Positions 46,205 to 57,108 of a DNA stretch of 64,000 bases are shown piece after piece; within the stretch, counting starts at the first letter, position 1; each line of letters begins with the position of its first letter. Both the position numbers and the translations under genes were made by a program. This stretch comes from Paludibacterium denitrificans (GTDB lineage Bacteria; Pseudomonadota; Gammaproteobacteria; Burkholderiales; Chromobacteriaceae), in the NCBI RefSeq assembly GCF_009707705.1, contig NZ_WLYX01000001.1, positions 1,922,001 to 1,986,000 on the forward strand, written 5' to 3'. A model generated the notes under the pieces. That model made no database searches and was not told the origin of the DNA. It worked only from the letters and a program-made list of their open reading frames with translations.

Positions 46205-48360
46205 ATGGACACCGGGATTGAGGCATCAATCGATTACGATGCGCTGATAGCTGGCGAGGCAGCCGCTTTTTTCGAGGCGGCGGAGCGTTATCTCAAACCG
46301 GATGATGTGCAGATGCTGCGCCGGGCGTTTTCCCTCAGCCGGGAAGCGCATGAAGGGCAGTCGCGCAAGAGTGGCGAGCCCTACATCACCCATCCGCTGG
46401 CGGTTGCCACGATGCTGACCGACTGGCGTCTGGATGCGCAGGGGTTGGCGGCGGCATTGTTGCACGATGTGCTGGAAGACACCGGTGTGGGCAAGCCCAC
46501 GCTGATCGAGAAGTTTGGCAAAGTGATTGCCGATCTGGTGGATGGCCTCTCCAAACTGGAGCGGCTGGAATACCAGACCAAGGAAACGGCGCAGGCGGAG
46601 AACTTCCGCAAGATGGTGCTGGCGATGGCGAAGGATATCCGCGTCATCATCGTCAAGTTGGCCGACCGGCTGCACAACATGCGCACGCTGGACTCCATGC
46701 GTGAAGACAAACGCCGTCGCATTGCGCTGGAAACGCTGGAAATCTACGCGCCAATCGCTAATCGCATTGGCCTGAACAAAGTGTACCGCGAGCTGCAGGA
46801 TCTGGCGTTCAAGCACCTGCATCCGCATCGTTATGGCGTACTGTCCAAGGCGGTCAAGGCGGCGCGTGGTAACCGCCGTGAAGTGGTCAACAAAATCCTG
46901 CAGGCAGTGAGCCAAAAGCTGGTGGAAAGCAGCATCGAGGCTACCATTCTCGGGCGGGAAAAGAACCTCTACAGCATCTACAAGAAAATGCAGGAAAAGC
47001 ACCTGTCGTTTTCCGAGGTGCTGGATATTTATGGTTTCCGCGTCGTTGTAGACGACATTCCGCATTGCTATCTGGCGCTGGGCGCCTTGCACAGCCTGTA
47101 CAAGCCCATTCCGGGCAAGATCAAGGATTACATCGCCATTCCCAAAGGGAATGGCTACCAGAGCCTGCACACCACCTTGTTCGGTCCGTATGGCACGCCA
47201 GTGGAAATGCAGATTCGCACGCGTGAAATGAATAGCGTGGCGGAAGCAGGCGTTGCTTCGCACTGGATGTACAAGAGCGGCGATGCCGGACTCAATACCG
47301 CGCAGCAGCGTACGCACCAGTGGTTGCAGAGCATTCTGGATATGCAGGAAGAAAGCGACGACGCCGTCGAATTCCTGGAGCATATCAAGATCGACCTGTT
47401 CCCGGACGAGGTTTACGTGTTCACCCCCAAGGGCAAGATCATGGTGTTGCCGCAGGGGTCGACGCCGGTCGACTTTGCCTATGCCGTGCACACCGACATC
47501 GGCCATCGCTGTATTGCCGCCCGGGTCAATCATGCACTGGTGCCATTGCGTTCCGAATTGCGCAACGGCGATACGGTAGAAATCATCACCTCGACCCAGG
47601 CCAAGCCGAATCCGTCCGGCTGACGTTTGTGCAAAGTGGCCGTGCCCGTTCTGGTATTCGCAACTACCTCAAGGGGCTGCAGCAGACGGAAGCCGCGAGC
47701 CCTGGGGATAAATTGCTGAAACAGGCTGTTGGCGCCTTGTCTGCCAAACCGGTGGTGTTGACCGATGCCTTGCGCCAGCTATACATGGCCGAGTACGGCG
47801 AAAAACTGCATGACTTTGCCGAAGTGTTGACGGAAATCGGCACGGGCCGCCTGTTGCCGGTGGTTGTGGGGCGCCGCATGCTGGAGTTGGCAGGCGAGCA
47901 ACTGGGCGAAGACGTGCGTGTCGCACCGGTCACCATCCGCGGGAATGAGGGTGGTACGGTACAGTTGTCGCCGTGCTGTAATCCGATTCCCGGTGACGAC
48001 ATTCTTGGCGTGATTACCAAGGGTCAGGGGCTGGTGATCCACCGGACGCACTGCCCGAATGTGCAGCGCGTGGACCACGAAAAATTGCTGGAAGTGAACT
48101 GGGATGCGCAACGTGACCGCATGTTTGGCGTCAGTGTCAGCGTGCTGGCACGCAATGAGCGCGGGGCGCTGGCGGATATCGCCGCTGCCATTTCGCAGGC
48201 TTCGGCCAACATCGAAAGCGTGGACACGCAGGACACGCATGTCGGTGATGGTTTTATCCATATCCATTTCCGCTTGCAGGTGGAAGGTGTCGAACATCTC
48301 GAGCGTGTGCTGAATGGCGTCGGCCAATTGCAAGTGGTTCAGCAGGCAGAGCGGAGGTAA
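46205..48360 (+). CDS. spoT: Bifunctional (p)ppGpp synthetase/hydrolase SpoT
   Basis: About 718 residues. HD hydrolase domain (LLHDVLEDTGVG, about residues 79-86; intact HD and ED), synthetase domain (YSIYKKMQEKHLSFSEVLDIYGFRVV; KGNGYQSLHTTLFGP), TGS domain (VYVFTPKGKIMVLPQGSTPVDFAYAVH), and a C-terminal conserved-cysteine plus ACT domain (PCCNPIPGDDI; NERGALADIAAAISQ). The intact HD residues favour SpoT/Rel over hydrolase-dead RelA. One break at 47617, CCTGG written CCGG (KPNPSWLTFV). Confidence 0.95.
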
Positions 48361-48365
48361 CGACG

Positions 48366-48569
48366 ATGCCGTGTTTACGCATTAATGGCGAGGAGCGGCA
48401 GGTGCCGTCCGTCTCGACCATCGCCGATCTGGTCGTAGCGCTGGAATTGACCGGCAAGCGCATGGCGGTAGAAAAGAATGGCGAGATTGTGCCGCGTAGC
48501 CAGTATGTGCATGCCGCGCTGGTAGACGGGGATGAACTCGAAATTGTGGTAGCTGTCGGCGGAGGCTGA
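48366..48569 (+). CDS. thiS: Thiamine biosynthesis sulfur carrier ThiS
   Basis: 67 residues of the ubiquitin-like fold ending in the diagnostic GG (VVAVGGG), whose C-terminal thiocarboxylate supplies sulfur for the thiazole ring. It starts 5 bases after spoT and its stop overlaps the thiG start. Confidence 0.93.
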   Translation: MPCLRINGEERQVPSVSTIADLVVALELTGKRMAVEKNGEIVPRSQYVHAALVDGDELEIVVAVGGG

Positions 48570-49381
48570 TGGCGAGTGGGAAGGAGTTGCAAGTGAACGA
48601 TCAACTGGTCATTGCAGGCAAAAGCTATGGTTCGCGCCTGCTGGTGGGAACCGGTAAGTACCGGGATTTTGAACAGACGGCGCAGGCGCTTGATGCGGCC
48701 GGGACCGAAATCGTCACTGTGGCTATCCGTCGTGTCAATCTGGGGCAGAATCCAAATGAGCCAAATTTGCTCGACTTTCTGCCTAAAAACCGGTATACCT
48801 TGCTGCCCAATACGGCGGGGTGCTATACCGCAGAGGATGCGATCCGTACCTTGCGTCTGGCGCGCGAGCTGCTGGATGACCACCGTTTGGTCAAGCTGGA
48901 AGTGCTGGGCGATCCGAATACCTTGTTTCCCAATGTGCGGGAAACGCTGAAGGCTGCCGAGGTGCTGGTCGCCGAAGGTTTCGACGTCATGGTGTATAGC
49001 TCTGACGATCCGATCATTGCCAAAGAGCTGGAGCAGATTGGCTGCTGTGCCGTGATGCCGCTGGCCAGCTTGATCGGTTCCGGGATGGGAATTCTCAACC
49101 CGTGGAACCTTAAATTGATTATTGAGCAATCCAGTATTCCGGTACTGGTGGACGCCGGGGTGGGTACCGCCTCCGACGCTGCCATTGCCATGGAGCTGGG
49201 TTGTGATGGCGTGTTGATGAATACCGCGATTGCTGCCGCAGCCGATCCGGTGCTCATGGCCCATGCCATGAAACTGGGGGTTGAGGCAGGTCGTGCCGCC
49301 TATCTGGCCGGTCGTATGCCAAAACGTTTTTACAGTGCAACACCAAGTTCTCCGAGTGAGGGGGTGATTTCTTCCCGCTAG
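48569..49381 (+). CDS. thiG: Thiazole synthase ThiG
   Basis: A TIM-barrel enzyme joining DXP, dehydroglycine and ThiS-thiocarboxylate. About 270 residues. [16 protein letters not shown] [43 protein letters not shown] (Schiff-base Lys), [14 protein letters not shown] and [23 protein letters not shown]. The frame is intact. Its start at 48569 overlaps thiS; a GTG inside ([10 protein letters not shown]) is a shorter alternative. Confidence 0.95.
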   Translation: MASGKELQVNDQLVIAGKSYGSRLLVGTGKYRDFEQTAQALDAAGTEIVTVAIRRVNLGQNPNEPNLLDFLPKNRYTLLPNTAGCYTAEDAIRTLRLARELLDDHRLVKLEVLGDPNTLFPNVRETLKAAEVLVAEGFDVMVYSSDDPIIAKELEQIGCCAVMPLASLIGSGMGILNPWNLKLIIEQSSIPVLVDAGVGTASDAAIAMELGCDGVLMNTAIAAAADPVLMAHAMKLGVEAGRAAYLAGRMPKRFYSATPSSPSEGVISSR

Positions 49382-49517
49382 GCGTGGTGCGTAAAGCGCC
49401 ACAAAATGCCAGCAGGAATAGTGTCAGACTTTCCCAAACAGCCTAACGTTGTTAAAATGCCGCTTTTAAAAGCGCAGGGAAGCCCTGTGCTTACGAAATT
49501 TAAGGACACTTAAAGTA

Positions 49518-49730
49518 ATGCCGAACATTCGCGTAAAAGAGAATGAACCGTTTGAAGTGGCCATGCGCCGTTTCAAGCGCGCTGTAGAAAAGACTGGTCT
49601 GTTGACCGAACTGCGTGCTCGCGAGTTCTACGAAAAGCCGACCACCGAACGTAAGCGTAAGCATGCTGCTGCCGTGAAGCGCCACTACAAGCGCATCCGC
49701 AGCCAAATGCTGCCGCCGAAACTCTACTAA
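49518..49730 (+). CDS. rpsU: 30S ribosomal protein S21
   Basis: 70 residues, [21 protein letters not shown] and highly basic, with the [15 protein letters not shown] end. First gene of the rpsU-yqeY-dnaG-rpoD block; AAGGACAC precedes the ATG. Confidence 0.98.
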   Translation: MPNIRVKENEPFEVAMRRFKRAVEKTGLLTELRAREFYEKPTTERKRKHAAAVKRHYKRIRSQMLPPKLY

Positions 49731-49755
49731 GCGTTTCAACAGGCAATACCGCAGG

Positions 49756-49782
49756 ACCGCAGGCATCGCCTGCGGTTTTGCC
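49756..49782 (+). terminator. rpsU terminator
   Basis: CCGCAGGC ATC GCCTGCGG followed by TTTTG. Partial termination here would give rpsU excess over dnaG, as in the E. coli macromolecular-synthesis operon. Confidence 0.8.
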
Positions 49783-49848
49783 ATTTGTACTCCCCGTTTT
49801 CATGCTGCTGGGGTTGTCATCCAGTAGCACCTTCCACGTGAGCATGTC

Positions 49849-50295
49849 ATGAGCCTCAAAGTTCGCATCAGTGATGATATGAAGTCCGCCATGAAGGCGA
49901 GAGAATCCGACCGCTTGGCCACTATCCGTTTGTTGATGGCGGCGATGAAGCAAAAAGAGGTGGATGAACGTGTCGAACTGGATGATGCGGCCATCGTGGC
50001 GGTAATCGAAAAGATGCTCAAGCAGCGTCGTGATTCCGTGGCGCAGTATCAGGCGGCTGGCCGTCAGGATCTGGCCGACAAGGAATCCTTCGAAATGAGC
50101 GTGCTGATGGCGTATATGCCGCAGCAATTGTCCGATGCGGAAATCGACGAATTGGTGGCCAAGGCCGTGGCCGATAGTGGCGCGTCATCGATGCAGGAGA
50201 TGGGCAAGGTGATGGGGCTGCTCAAGCCGCAATTGGCCGGTCGAGCCGACATGGCCAAGGTCTCTGCCCGTATCAAGGCGCAGTTGGCCGGGTGA
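49849..50295 (+). CDS. yqeY: GatB/YqeY family protein
   Basis: 148 residues, helical, related to the tail domain of GatB amidotransferase. MSLKVRISDDMKSAMKARESDRL and AYMPQQLSDAEIDELV. Proposed to affect tRNA amidation; not established. Its position between rpsU and dnaG is conserved in many proteobacteria. Confidence 0.93.
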   Translation: MSLKVRISDDMKSAMKARESDRLATIRLLMAAMKQKEVDERVELDDAAIVAVIEKMLKQRRDSVAQYQAAGRQDLADKESFEMSVLMAYMPQQLSDAEIDELVAKAVADSGASSMQEMGKVMGLLKPQLAGRADMAKVSARIKAQLAG

Positions 50296-50362
50296 GGCAT
50301 CTTTCCGGGCTGGCTCGCGTTGCCGCGGCGTTTGATGTTGTTGACTGACAGGTGACTCCGCC

Positions 50363-52145
50363 TTGATTCCGCAGGATTTTGTCGATCAGCTGTTGTCCCG
50401 CGTCGACATTGTCGACGTGGTGGATCGTTATGTACCGCTGAAAAAGGCGGGGCAGAATTATCTCGCGTGCTGCCCCTTTCACAAGGAAAAATCGCCCTCA
50501 TTTACAGTGAGTCCCAGCAAGCAGTTTTATCACTGCTTTGGGTGTGGCGCACATGGCTCGGCCATTGGCTTTGTTATGGAGTATCAAGGGCTGGGGTTTG
50601 TTGACGCGGTCAAGCTGTTGGCTGATGGCGTGGGCATGCCGGTGCCGGAGGTGCGTTCGGCCAACCCTGAGGCGGCGCGCGAGCGGCGTGAACGCCAGCT
50701 GTCACTGGAAGAAGCCTTGCAGATTGCTGCCGGTTATTACAAGCAGCAATTGAAGTTGTCTCCGGTGGCGGTGGGCTATTTCAAAAGCCGTGGTCTGACT
50801 GGCGAAATTGCCGCACGGTTTGGTTTGGGGTATGCGCCGGGTGACTGGCAAAATCTGGCGGCGGTTTTCCCTGATTATCAGGATGCCCGCTTGCTGGAAA
50901 GCGGCCTGGTGATCGAGGCGGAAGATACGGGGCGGCGTTATGACCGCTTCCGTGATCGCGTGATGTTCCCGATCCGTAACCAGCGAGGCAGCATCATCGG
51001 CTTCGGCGGTCGCGTACTCGGGCAGGGTGAGCCCAAGTACCTCAACTCGCCGGAAACGCCGCTGTTTGAGAAAGGCCATGAATTATATGGCCTGTATGAA
51101 GCCGAGCTCGCCATCCGGGAAAAAAACCGGGTGTTGGTGGTTGAAGGCTATATGGACGTGGTGGCGCTGGCGCAGTTTGGTATTGGCTATGCCGTGGCCA
51201 CGCTGGGGACGGCTACCACTGGCGATCACGTCAAAAAATTGTTGCGCCATGCCGATCAGGTTTATTTCTGTTTTGATGGCGACAAGGCCGGGCGCAAAGC
51301 GGCCTGGCGTGCGCTGGAAAACAGCCTGCCGCAACTGGTGGATGGCAAGGCGCTTAATTTTCTGTTCTTGCCGCCCGAACATGATCCGGACAGTTATGTC
51401 CGGGAATTTGGCGCGGCAGCATTTGAACAGCTATTGGAAGAGCAAAGCCTTCCGTTGTCGGTTTACTTTACACGCGAGCTTACCGGCCGTGTGGACATGA
51501 ATACGCCAGAAGGCAAAGCCGACCTGATCCGTCAGGCGGCGCCGCTGCTGGCACAGATTGCCGCTCCGGTGCTGGCCTTTATTATCCGTAAAAGGTTGGC
51601 CGAACTGGCCGGGATGGAGGTCGATGAACTCGACGCCCTGACTGGCGGCCAGAAAAGAACGGAGCGCAAAGGCAAGCGTGAATATCGCCTGCCGGATGAA
51701 TCGTACCGTCAGATCAACACGCCCATCATCAAGAAGCAGATCAAATGGCTGCTGATGAACCCGGCGTGGGGGAACGATGTACGTTTGCCGGACAGCATGC
51801 CGCTGTCCGATGACCTTGCCTGCTTTGCCATGTTGGCCGAAAGCGTACAAGGACACGACCAGCCGCCCAATACGGCGCAATTGATGGAGAGCCTGCGTGG
51901 CACTCCCTATGAAGCGTTGGTAGACAGTGTCCTGCAACAGGCCATGCAAGACCCGGTGGAGTTTGCCGATCCGGGGGAGGACGACCGCAAATTGTTTCAG
52001 GATGGCAACCAGCGCCTGTTAAACATGCTGCGGGAGGCCCGGTGGAAAGGTTGAAGCAGAAGGAGCAGAACGAAGGTCTGACTCCGGAAGAAAAAGTACT
52101 TATCAGGGAACTGTTGCGGGAACTGTTTGCCTTAGCCCCAAGTAA
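50363..52145 (+). CDS. dnaG: DNA primase DnaG
   Basis: Synthesises RNA primers at the replication fork. TTG start at 50363 (first residues IPQDFVDQLLSRVDIVDVV). The CHC2 zinc domain is CCPFHKEKSPSFTVSPSKQF with YHCFGCGAHG; the TOPRIM domain has VLVVEGYMDVVAL and YFCFDGDKAGRKAA. Two end-of-gene breaks: 52036 (CCAGG written CCGG) and about 52133 (GCCTTAGC for GCCGGC). Corrected, the tail reads ARVERLKQKEQNEGLTPEEKV-like to FAGPK and a TAA at 52143-52145; uncorrected, the frame would run into rpoD. Confidence 0.95.
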
Positions 52146-52215
52146 GGGCGGGCGGCGACCACGTGGTGGTGTTATAATCAACTGTTTTTTTCGGCTTTTT
52201 CAAGCAGGAAGCGAA

Positions 52216-54134
52216 ATGGCGGCCTCTCCCGAAAATCAAAAGAATGTACAGGACACTCCGCAGGAAGTAATGAGCCTGGAAGAGCAGCGTAAACGCTTGC
52301 GCCAGCTGATTGCCCTGGGAAAGAACGTGGGTATCTGACCTACGCGGAAATCAACGACCATCTGCCCGAAGATGTGTCCGATGCTGAACAGATCGAAAAC
52401 ATCGTCACGATGATTTCCGGTCTGGGCATTCAGGTGTATGACGAAGCCCCGGATGCCGAAACACTGCTGATGTCTGATTCGACGCCAGCCGTGGCTGACG
52501 AAGATGCCGTGGAAGAAGCCGAAGCGGCACTGTCTTCGGTAGATTCCGACTTTGGCCGCACCACCGACCCGGTACGCATGTACATGCGCGAAATGGGCTC
52601 GGTCGAACTGCTGACGCGCGAAGGCGAAATCGAAATCGCCAAGCGCATCGAAGACGGCCTCAAGTTCATGATCCGGGCTATTTCCGCCTGTCCGGGAACG
52701 ATTGCCGAAGTGCTGGAACTGATCGAACGCATTGGCCGCGACGAGACACGCGTGGACGAAGTAGTGGACGGCTTCATCGATCCGGATGCAGAAGAAGACG
52801 TGCCGCTGGCCGAGCATGTTGAAGAAGAGGCGCTGCTGGACGATGAGGACGAAGAGGATGACGCTGACGAAGCCGTGGATGAAGCGGCGGAAAACAGCGC
52901 CAATCTCGAAGAGCTCAAGATGCAGACGCTGGAGTACTTCGCTGACGTGCGGATGCTGTTCGACAAGCTGGTGAAGGTACTGGCCAAGGAAGGTGCGCAA
53001 TCGCCAGCTTATATCGAGTTGCAGGAAGCGATCACCGCCGAGTTCATGAACGTGCGCTTCGCTACCCGCCAGATCGAAAGCCTGTGCGAGTCGCTGCGTC
53101 GTCGCGTGAAAGAAATCCGTACCTACGAGCGTGATATTCAGGACATCTGCGTGACGCGCGTCCGCATGGACCGCGATCACTTCATCAAGACCTTCCCGGG
53201 TAACGAAATCAATACCCAGTGGGTGGAAGATGAAATTGCCGCTGGCAAGCCGTGGTCCGAAGCCCTGACTCGTTTCCAGTACGCCATCATCGAGAAGCAG
53301 ACCAAGTTGGCCGAACTGCAGGACAAGGCCATGCTGCCGATCAAGGCGCTGAAAGAAATCAACCGCCAGATGTCGGCGGGTGAATCCAAGGCGCGGCGTG
53401 CCAAGAAGGAAATGATCGAGGCCAACCTGCGTCTGGTGATCTCCATTGCCAAAAAATACACCAATCGTGGTTTGCAGTTCCTCGACCTGATCCAGGAAGG
53501 CAACATCGGCTTGATGAAGGCTGTGGACAAGTTCGAATACCGCCGTGGTTACAAGTTCTCCACGTACGCTACCTGGTGGATTCGTCAGGCCATTACCCGC
53601 TCCATCGCTGACCAGGCGCGTACCATCCGTATTCCGGTCCATATGATCGAAACGATCAACAAGATGAACCGGATCAGCCGTCAGATTCTGCAGGAAACCG
53701 GCCACGAACCGGACCCGGCAGAGTTGGCCGAACGGATGGAAATGCCGGAAGAGAAGATCCGCAAGATCATGAAGATTTCCAAGGAGCCTATCTCCATGGA
53801 AACCCCGATTGGTGACGATGATGACTCCCACTTGGGTGACTTCATCGAGGATCAGAACAACCTGGCACCGTCCGATGCGGCGATGTATTCCAGCCTGAAG
53901 GACGCGACCAAGGAAGTGCTGGATACCCTGACTCCGCGCGAAGCCAAGGTATTGCGCATGCGCTTCGGCATCGACATGAATACCGACCACACGCTGGAAG
54001 AGGTCGGTAAACAGTTTGATGTAACGCGTGAGCGTATTCGCCAGATCGAAGCCAAGGCTCTGCGCAAACTGCGTCATCCGACCCGTTCGGAACGTTTGCG
54101 CAGCTTCCTCGATAACGAGCCTGGCGGGCAATAA
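52216..54134 (+). CDS. rpoD: RNA polymerase primary sigma factor RpoD
   Basis: Sigma-70, about 639 residues. ATG at 52216 with AGGAAG upstream. Region 1.1 is at the N-terminus, a long acidic insert (about residues 165-230) follows, then regions 2.1-2.4 ([45 protein letters not shown]), 3 and 4.2 ([22 protein letters not shown]). The frame breaks at about 52322, one base lost after ALG of [16 protein letters not shown], and the rest is open. A TATAAT-like element (about 52174) upstream could be an internal promoter. Confidence 0.97.
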
Positions 54135-54148
54135 GGCAAAACTTCTGC

Positions 54149-54154
54149 TATAAT
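54149..54154 (+). promoter_or_regulatory. -10 element of the CAU tRNA
   Basis: A perfect TATAAT lies 11 bases before the mature tRNA 5' end; the -35 box would fall inside the end of rpoD. Confidence 0.55.
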
Positions 54155-54165
54155 CCGCCGCCACA

Positions 54166-54241
54166 GGGCCTTTAGCTCAGTTGGTTAGAGCAGAGGACTC
54201 ATAATCCTTTGGTCGCGGGTTCGAGCCCCGCAGGGCCACCA
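54166..54241 (+). tRNA. tRNA with CAU anticodon (Ile2-lysidine or Met)
   Basis: Cloverleaf parts: D-arm GCTCAGTTGGTTAGAGC, anticodon loop CTCATAA (anticodon CAU), T-arm GCGGG TTCGAGC CCCGC, encoded CCA. A CAU tRNA beside rpoD in other proteobacteria is often Ile2, whose C34 is modified to lysidine; Met cannot be excluded. The 3' acceptor arm reads AGGGCC where AGGGCCC is needed to pair with GGGCCTT, so one C is probably missing. The tRNA 3' end is a likely integration site for the element that follows. Confidence 0.93.
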
Positions 54242-54250
54242 ATAAAATCA

Positions 54251-54286
54251 AGGCTCTCAGCGATTTTTCTCGCTGAGAGCCTTTTC
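54251..54286 (+). terminator. tRNA terminator
   Basis: AAGGCTCTCAGCGA and TCGCTGAGAGCCTT, a 14-bp stem with a T-rich loop and tail, 10 bases after CCA. Confidence 0.92.
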
Positions 54287-54362
54287 TTTGTGCAATCCCG
54301 TGTGCAAAATTCGTGCACACGGTGGGTAAACGAAGGCGCCGTGTGCAATTTGGAGACGCTGC

Positions 54363-54800
54363 ATGGGTATCACTCAACTGAAAAACGGCAAGTTTCGGCT
54401 GCAGATTCGGCGGAAAGGGTTTCCGACTGTCGACAAAGTGTTCGAGTCGGCAGAGGGGGCTCAAGCAGCAGAAGCGGCGGCGGCGAGAAAGCAGAAACCG
54501 GTTCAAGACGATATAACGCTGAATGAGCTGTGTGAGCGATACCACGACTCGCGAGAATTCTCTGAGAAAGCAGAAAACACCCAGAAGACAGAGCTCTGTC
54601 GCATCAAGCCGGTGCTCGCGACGCTCGGCGAATATTCGCTGAAAAATCTGGAGCAAGATACCTCGGCCATCTACGACTACATGGACAAGCGCTCGAAAGA
54701 GGTGTCGCCCCGGACAAAAGAAAAAATCTCGGGAACCACGATACGCCTAGAAATTGCAGCACTGTCAGCTCTCGTTGCTTTTGCTAAAACGCGCAAATTG
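54363..54800 (+). pseudogene. Tyrosine integrase, 5' part, interrupted
   Basis: Residues 1-146 of a phage/ICE-type tyrosine recombinase, immediately after a tRNA. It opens MGITQLKNGKFRLQIRRKGF (AP2/arm-binding type N-terminus) and continues into the core-binding domain with AALSALVAFAKTRKL. At 54800 the 4.3-kb element begins and the frame reads out to a stop. Removing the element and one copy of the 8-base duplication joins codon 146 (TTG) to GTT at 59094 in frame, so the insertion can be pinned to the base. Confidence 0.9.
54793..54800 (+). repeat. Target-site duplication, left copy
   Basis: GCAAATTG, identical to 59086-59093. Eight bases is the duplication length known for the IS1595 family. 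Confidence 0.9.
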
Positions 54801-54823
54801 CGGAATTATGTAGCAACCGCACA
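54801..54823 (+). repeat. Left terminal inverted repeat
   Basis: 23 bases starting CGGAATTATGTAGC and ending GCACA; exact inverse complement of 59063-59085. Confidence 0.9.
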
Positions 54824-54837
54824 AACGGCAGGAGCAA

Positions 54838-55235
54838 TTAATCTTCCATAAACGCGGATAGCTTTGCGGACAGCATTACCGGGTAACGTAACTCACATTC
54901 CCATACGATCAATACGGACCAACCAAGCTGAGTCAGCTTCGCCAGATTGGCGATATCACGCATTTTATTCCGGTCAATTTTTGGGAGCCAATAGGCTTGA
55001 TTTGATTGAGGACGCCTTGCCCCTTCTTTGCAGTCGTGGCCATGCCAGAAGCATCCATGGATCAGGATTACTTTCCGTCTACCAATGAAAACGATATCTG
55101 GCTTCCCGGCAGATCCTTCCGGTGAAGGCGATAGCCGGGATATCCGAGCTGCCGTAGAGTCCGGCGCACAACCAGTTCTGGATAAGTGTCCTTGCTGCGG
55201 ATGTGCCGCATGTTTTCACTGCGGCTCATCCCCAT
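54838..55235 (-). CDS. vsr: Very short patch repair endonuclease Vsr
   Basis: Nicks T:G mismatches made by deamination of 5-methylcytosine, preventing C-to-T loss of modified sites. About 132 residues. MRHIRSKDTYPELVVRRTLRQLG, then KVILIHGCFWHGHDC (Zn and catalytic region; the family has VFVHGCFWHGHDC), QAYWLPKIDRNKMRD and WSVLIVWECEL are clear. One base is lost near 55112 (GKPDIVF), which breaks the frame in this text. It is next to the GCCGGC methyltransferase, so it may serve that site rather than CCWGG. Confidence 0.85.
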
Positions 55236-55262
55236 TTACATTCGCCTCAGCAAAGTCCGCGT

Positions 55263-56125
55263 TCAAACGGCAAGGTCAAGCGGCAGATCCGAAATGTCTT
55301 TGAGCCGTTTCCCATTGACCATCGTGTTTAGCAAGTCTTCGGCATCATCATAGCCAAGGGCTTTGACTGTAGCCATCAGCTCGTACAAGGCAAAATGGTA
55401 TACACAATCGATATCACCGGTTCCAAGTGCAATGGAAGCCAGCCTGCTCGGGGCAGGTTCTGCCGTGACGACCATGATATGTGGCAGATGACCTTTTCTG
55501 TTTCGCATCAGGTTCAAGGCTTCAGAACGGGAGTTTTGCGCACGGTCACTGCGGATCGTCCACTTGCACGAAATGCTTGCATGCAGAAGAGGGTTACTGC
55601 TGTTTTTCTTCCGAAGGCTGGCAAGGGTTGTCACGCTATCATCAACCAAAATGCCGGATGCGTTGATCGCCAAGTCATCTTCCGTTGCACGTTCTACAAC
55701 GATGTCCGGGGTAATCGTGTAATCGCTACCCAACGCAGCCGCCAGTTCGGAATCATTCTTTGATGCTCTATCCAATGCAATTAAATGCGCATATTGCTGA
55801 TATTTGGCGATTGCCAACCGGTTCCGGCCTGATACCTGATGTACATCCCATGTGCCGGGCGCAGATGGCCAAGCTTTAGAAATGTATTTTTTACGTAATC
55901 AGCGCAGATACTTTCGAATTGATTGCCCGCAGTTTGCCCGGCCAACCGTTCGCCAATGGTTTCCGCCTTGAGCAATTCGGCTATGCCCTTGGCAATGGCT
56001 ATGCTGGGCTTGTTGGAGCTGTCCGCATTACTGACGATGCCCTTTTCGTTGGTAATCAGCGTCGATTCCAAAAGTGCGGCATGAAATTCCTTGCGGGCAT
56101 CAAAAAATTGAACAGGGTTCGTCAT
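55263..56125 (-). CDS. Type II restriction endonuclease, NgoMIV-like (GCCGGC)
   Basis: About 288 residues. The match to NgoMIV, as I recall its sequence, is strong: KGIVSNADSSNKPS, RNRLAIAKYQQYAHL, ELAAALGSDYTITPDIVV, LLHASISCKWTIRSDRAQNS, SIALGTGDIDCVYHFALYEL, NGKRLKDISDLPLDLAV. NgoMIV active-site parts are visible (Asp in the TPD segment, Lys in SCKW, Glu further on), and RSDR corresponds to the CCGG-reading motif. The frame is broken near 55815, where GCCGGCCGG (AGRNRL) lost 4 bases, i.e. at its own site. ATG overlaps the methyltransferase stop by one base. Confidence 0.92.
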
Positions 56126-57096
56126 TACGCCACCTTGAAGATGCGTTTTGCAGAAAGTGCAGCGTATATTTGTCTGGCTACAGCCGCTGCGACGAGGGGC
56201 GGGAAGGCATTGCCAACCTGGCGGTAGGCTGCCGTTTTCCGCCCAAAAATTTTCCAGTCGTCCGGGAAGCTCTGGATGCGGGCCGTCATGTGCGGCGTTA
56301 GCCGGGGCATGCCGACAAAGTCATGGGCAGGCGCTTCATCCCACAAACCCATTCCATCGACGCCAAGCGCCGCCCATGCCCGCTTCGCGCGAGTGGGGCC
56401 GAGGTCGGGGCCTCCGTGTTTCTTCGACCCGCCAACTAGCGTTGGAGCAATGGCATTTGCTTGCTCACGCCAGCGGTCAGCACCCAGCCAGCCATTGGCT
56501 TTCATCAGATCGTGCAGCAGCTCCCCTACGGTCAAAGGTTCTGTTTTCAAAGGTTCCGGCCAAGTAAAGCCGGATGCCAAATCCTTGCGAAGCCCAACGA
56601 ATATGACGCGAGGACGCAGTTGTGACACACCATAATCCGATGCGTTAAGCAGCCGCCAGCCCTGGCACATACCCCAGCTTTTTAAGCTGTTTTTCGACGC
56701 TATTGCGATAGTCGTCAAATACCGCGTCCAGTAGCCCTCGAACATTTTCTAACATGACGGCCGGGGGCGGCACTCGTCAACCAGCCTTATGGCTTCAGGA
56801 AACAGATTGCGTTCATCATTTTCGCCTAGCTGTTTGCCTGCTTTTGAGAAAGGCGGGCAAGGGACACCGCCTGCGAGCAAATCAATGCCTTGATACGGAC
56901 GGCCATCAAATGCACGCAAGTCGCCTTCAATTACATTCCAGTCCGGGCGGTTGAGGCGGAGCGTGGCGCACGCTTACGCTTCAATTTCAACCAGCGCGGA
57001 ATGTTCGAAACCCGCCATTTCAAGACCCAAAGCCTGACCGCCTGCTCCTGCGCAAATTTCCAAGGAGGAAAATTGTGTCTTATGTGTTTTGTTCAT
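56125..57096 (-). CDS. DNA (cytosine-5)-methyltransferase, predicted GCCGGC
   Basis: About 323 residues, protecting the site of the adjacent nuclease. Motif I is SLEICAGAGGQALGLEMAGF, motif IV PCPPFSKAG (catalytic Cys), motif VI LENVRGLL, motif VIII QLRPRVIFVG and motif X VGNAFPPLVA. Three breaks: 56961 (GTAAGC for GCCGGC, in-frame stop in EAPACATLRLNRP), about 56747 (one base lost beside a GCCGGC) and 56663 (CCAGG written with an extra G; KKLGYVPGWRLLN). The start at 57096 follows the HTH stop by about 12 bases. Confidence 0.9.
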
Positions 57097-57108
57097 GTTG
57101 TTGAGCCT

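Noticed and set aside
46226..47533. A 435-residue minus-strand frame opposite spoT.
   Set aside because: spoT domains on the plus strand are unambiguous; the opposite frame is low-quality, His/Gln-rich sequence.
52236..54164. A 642-residue minus-strand frame opposite rpoD.
   Set aside because: A long antisense frame from biased codons; rpoD is certain.
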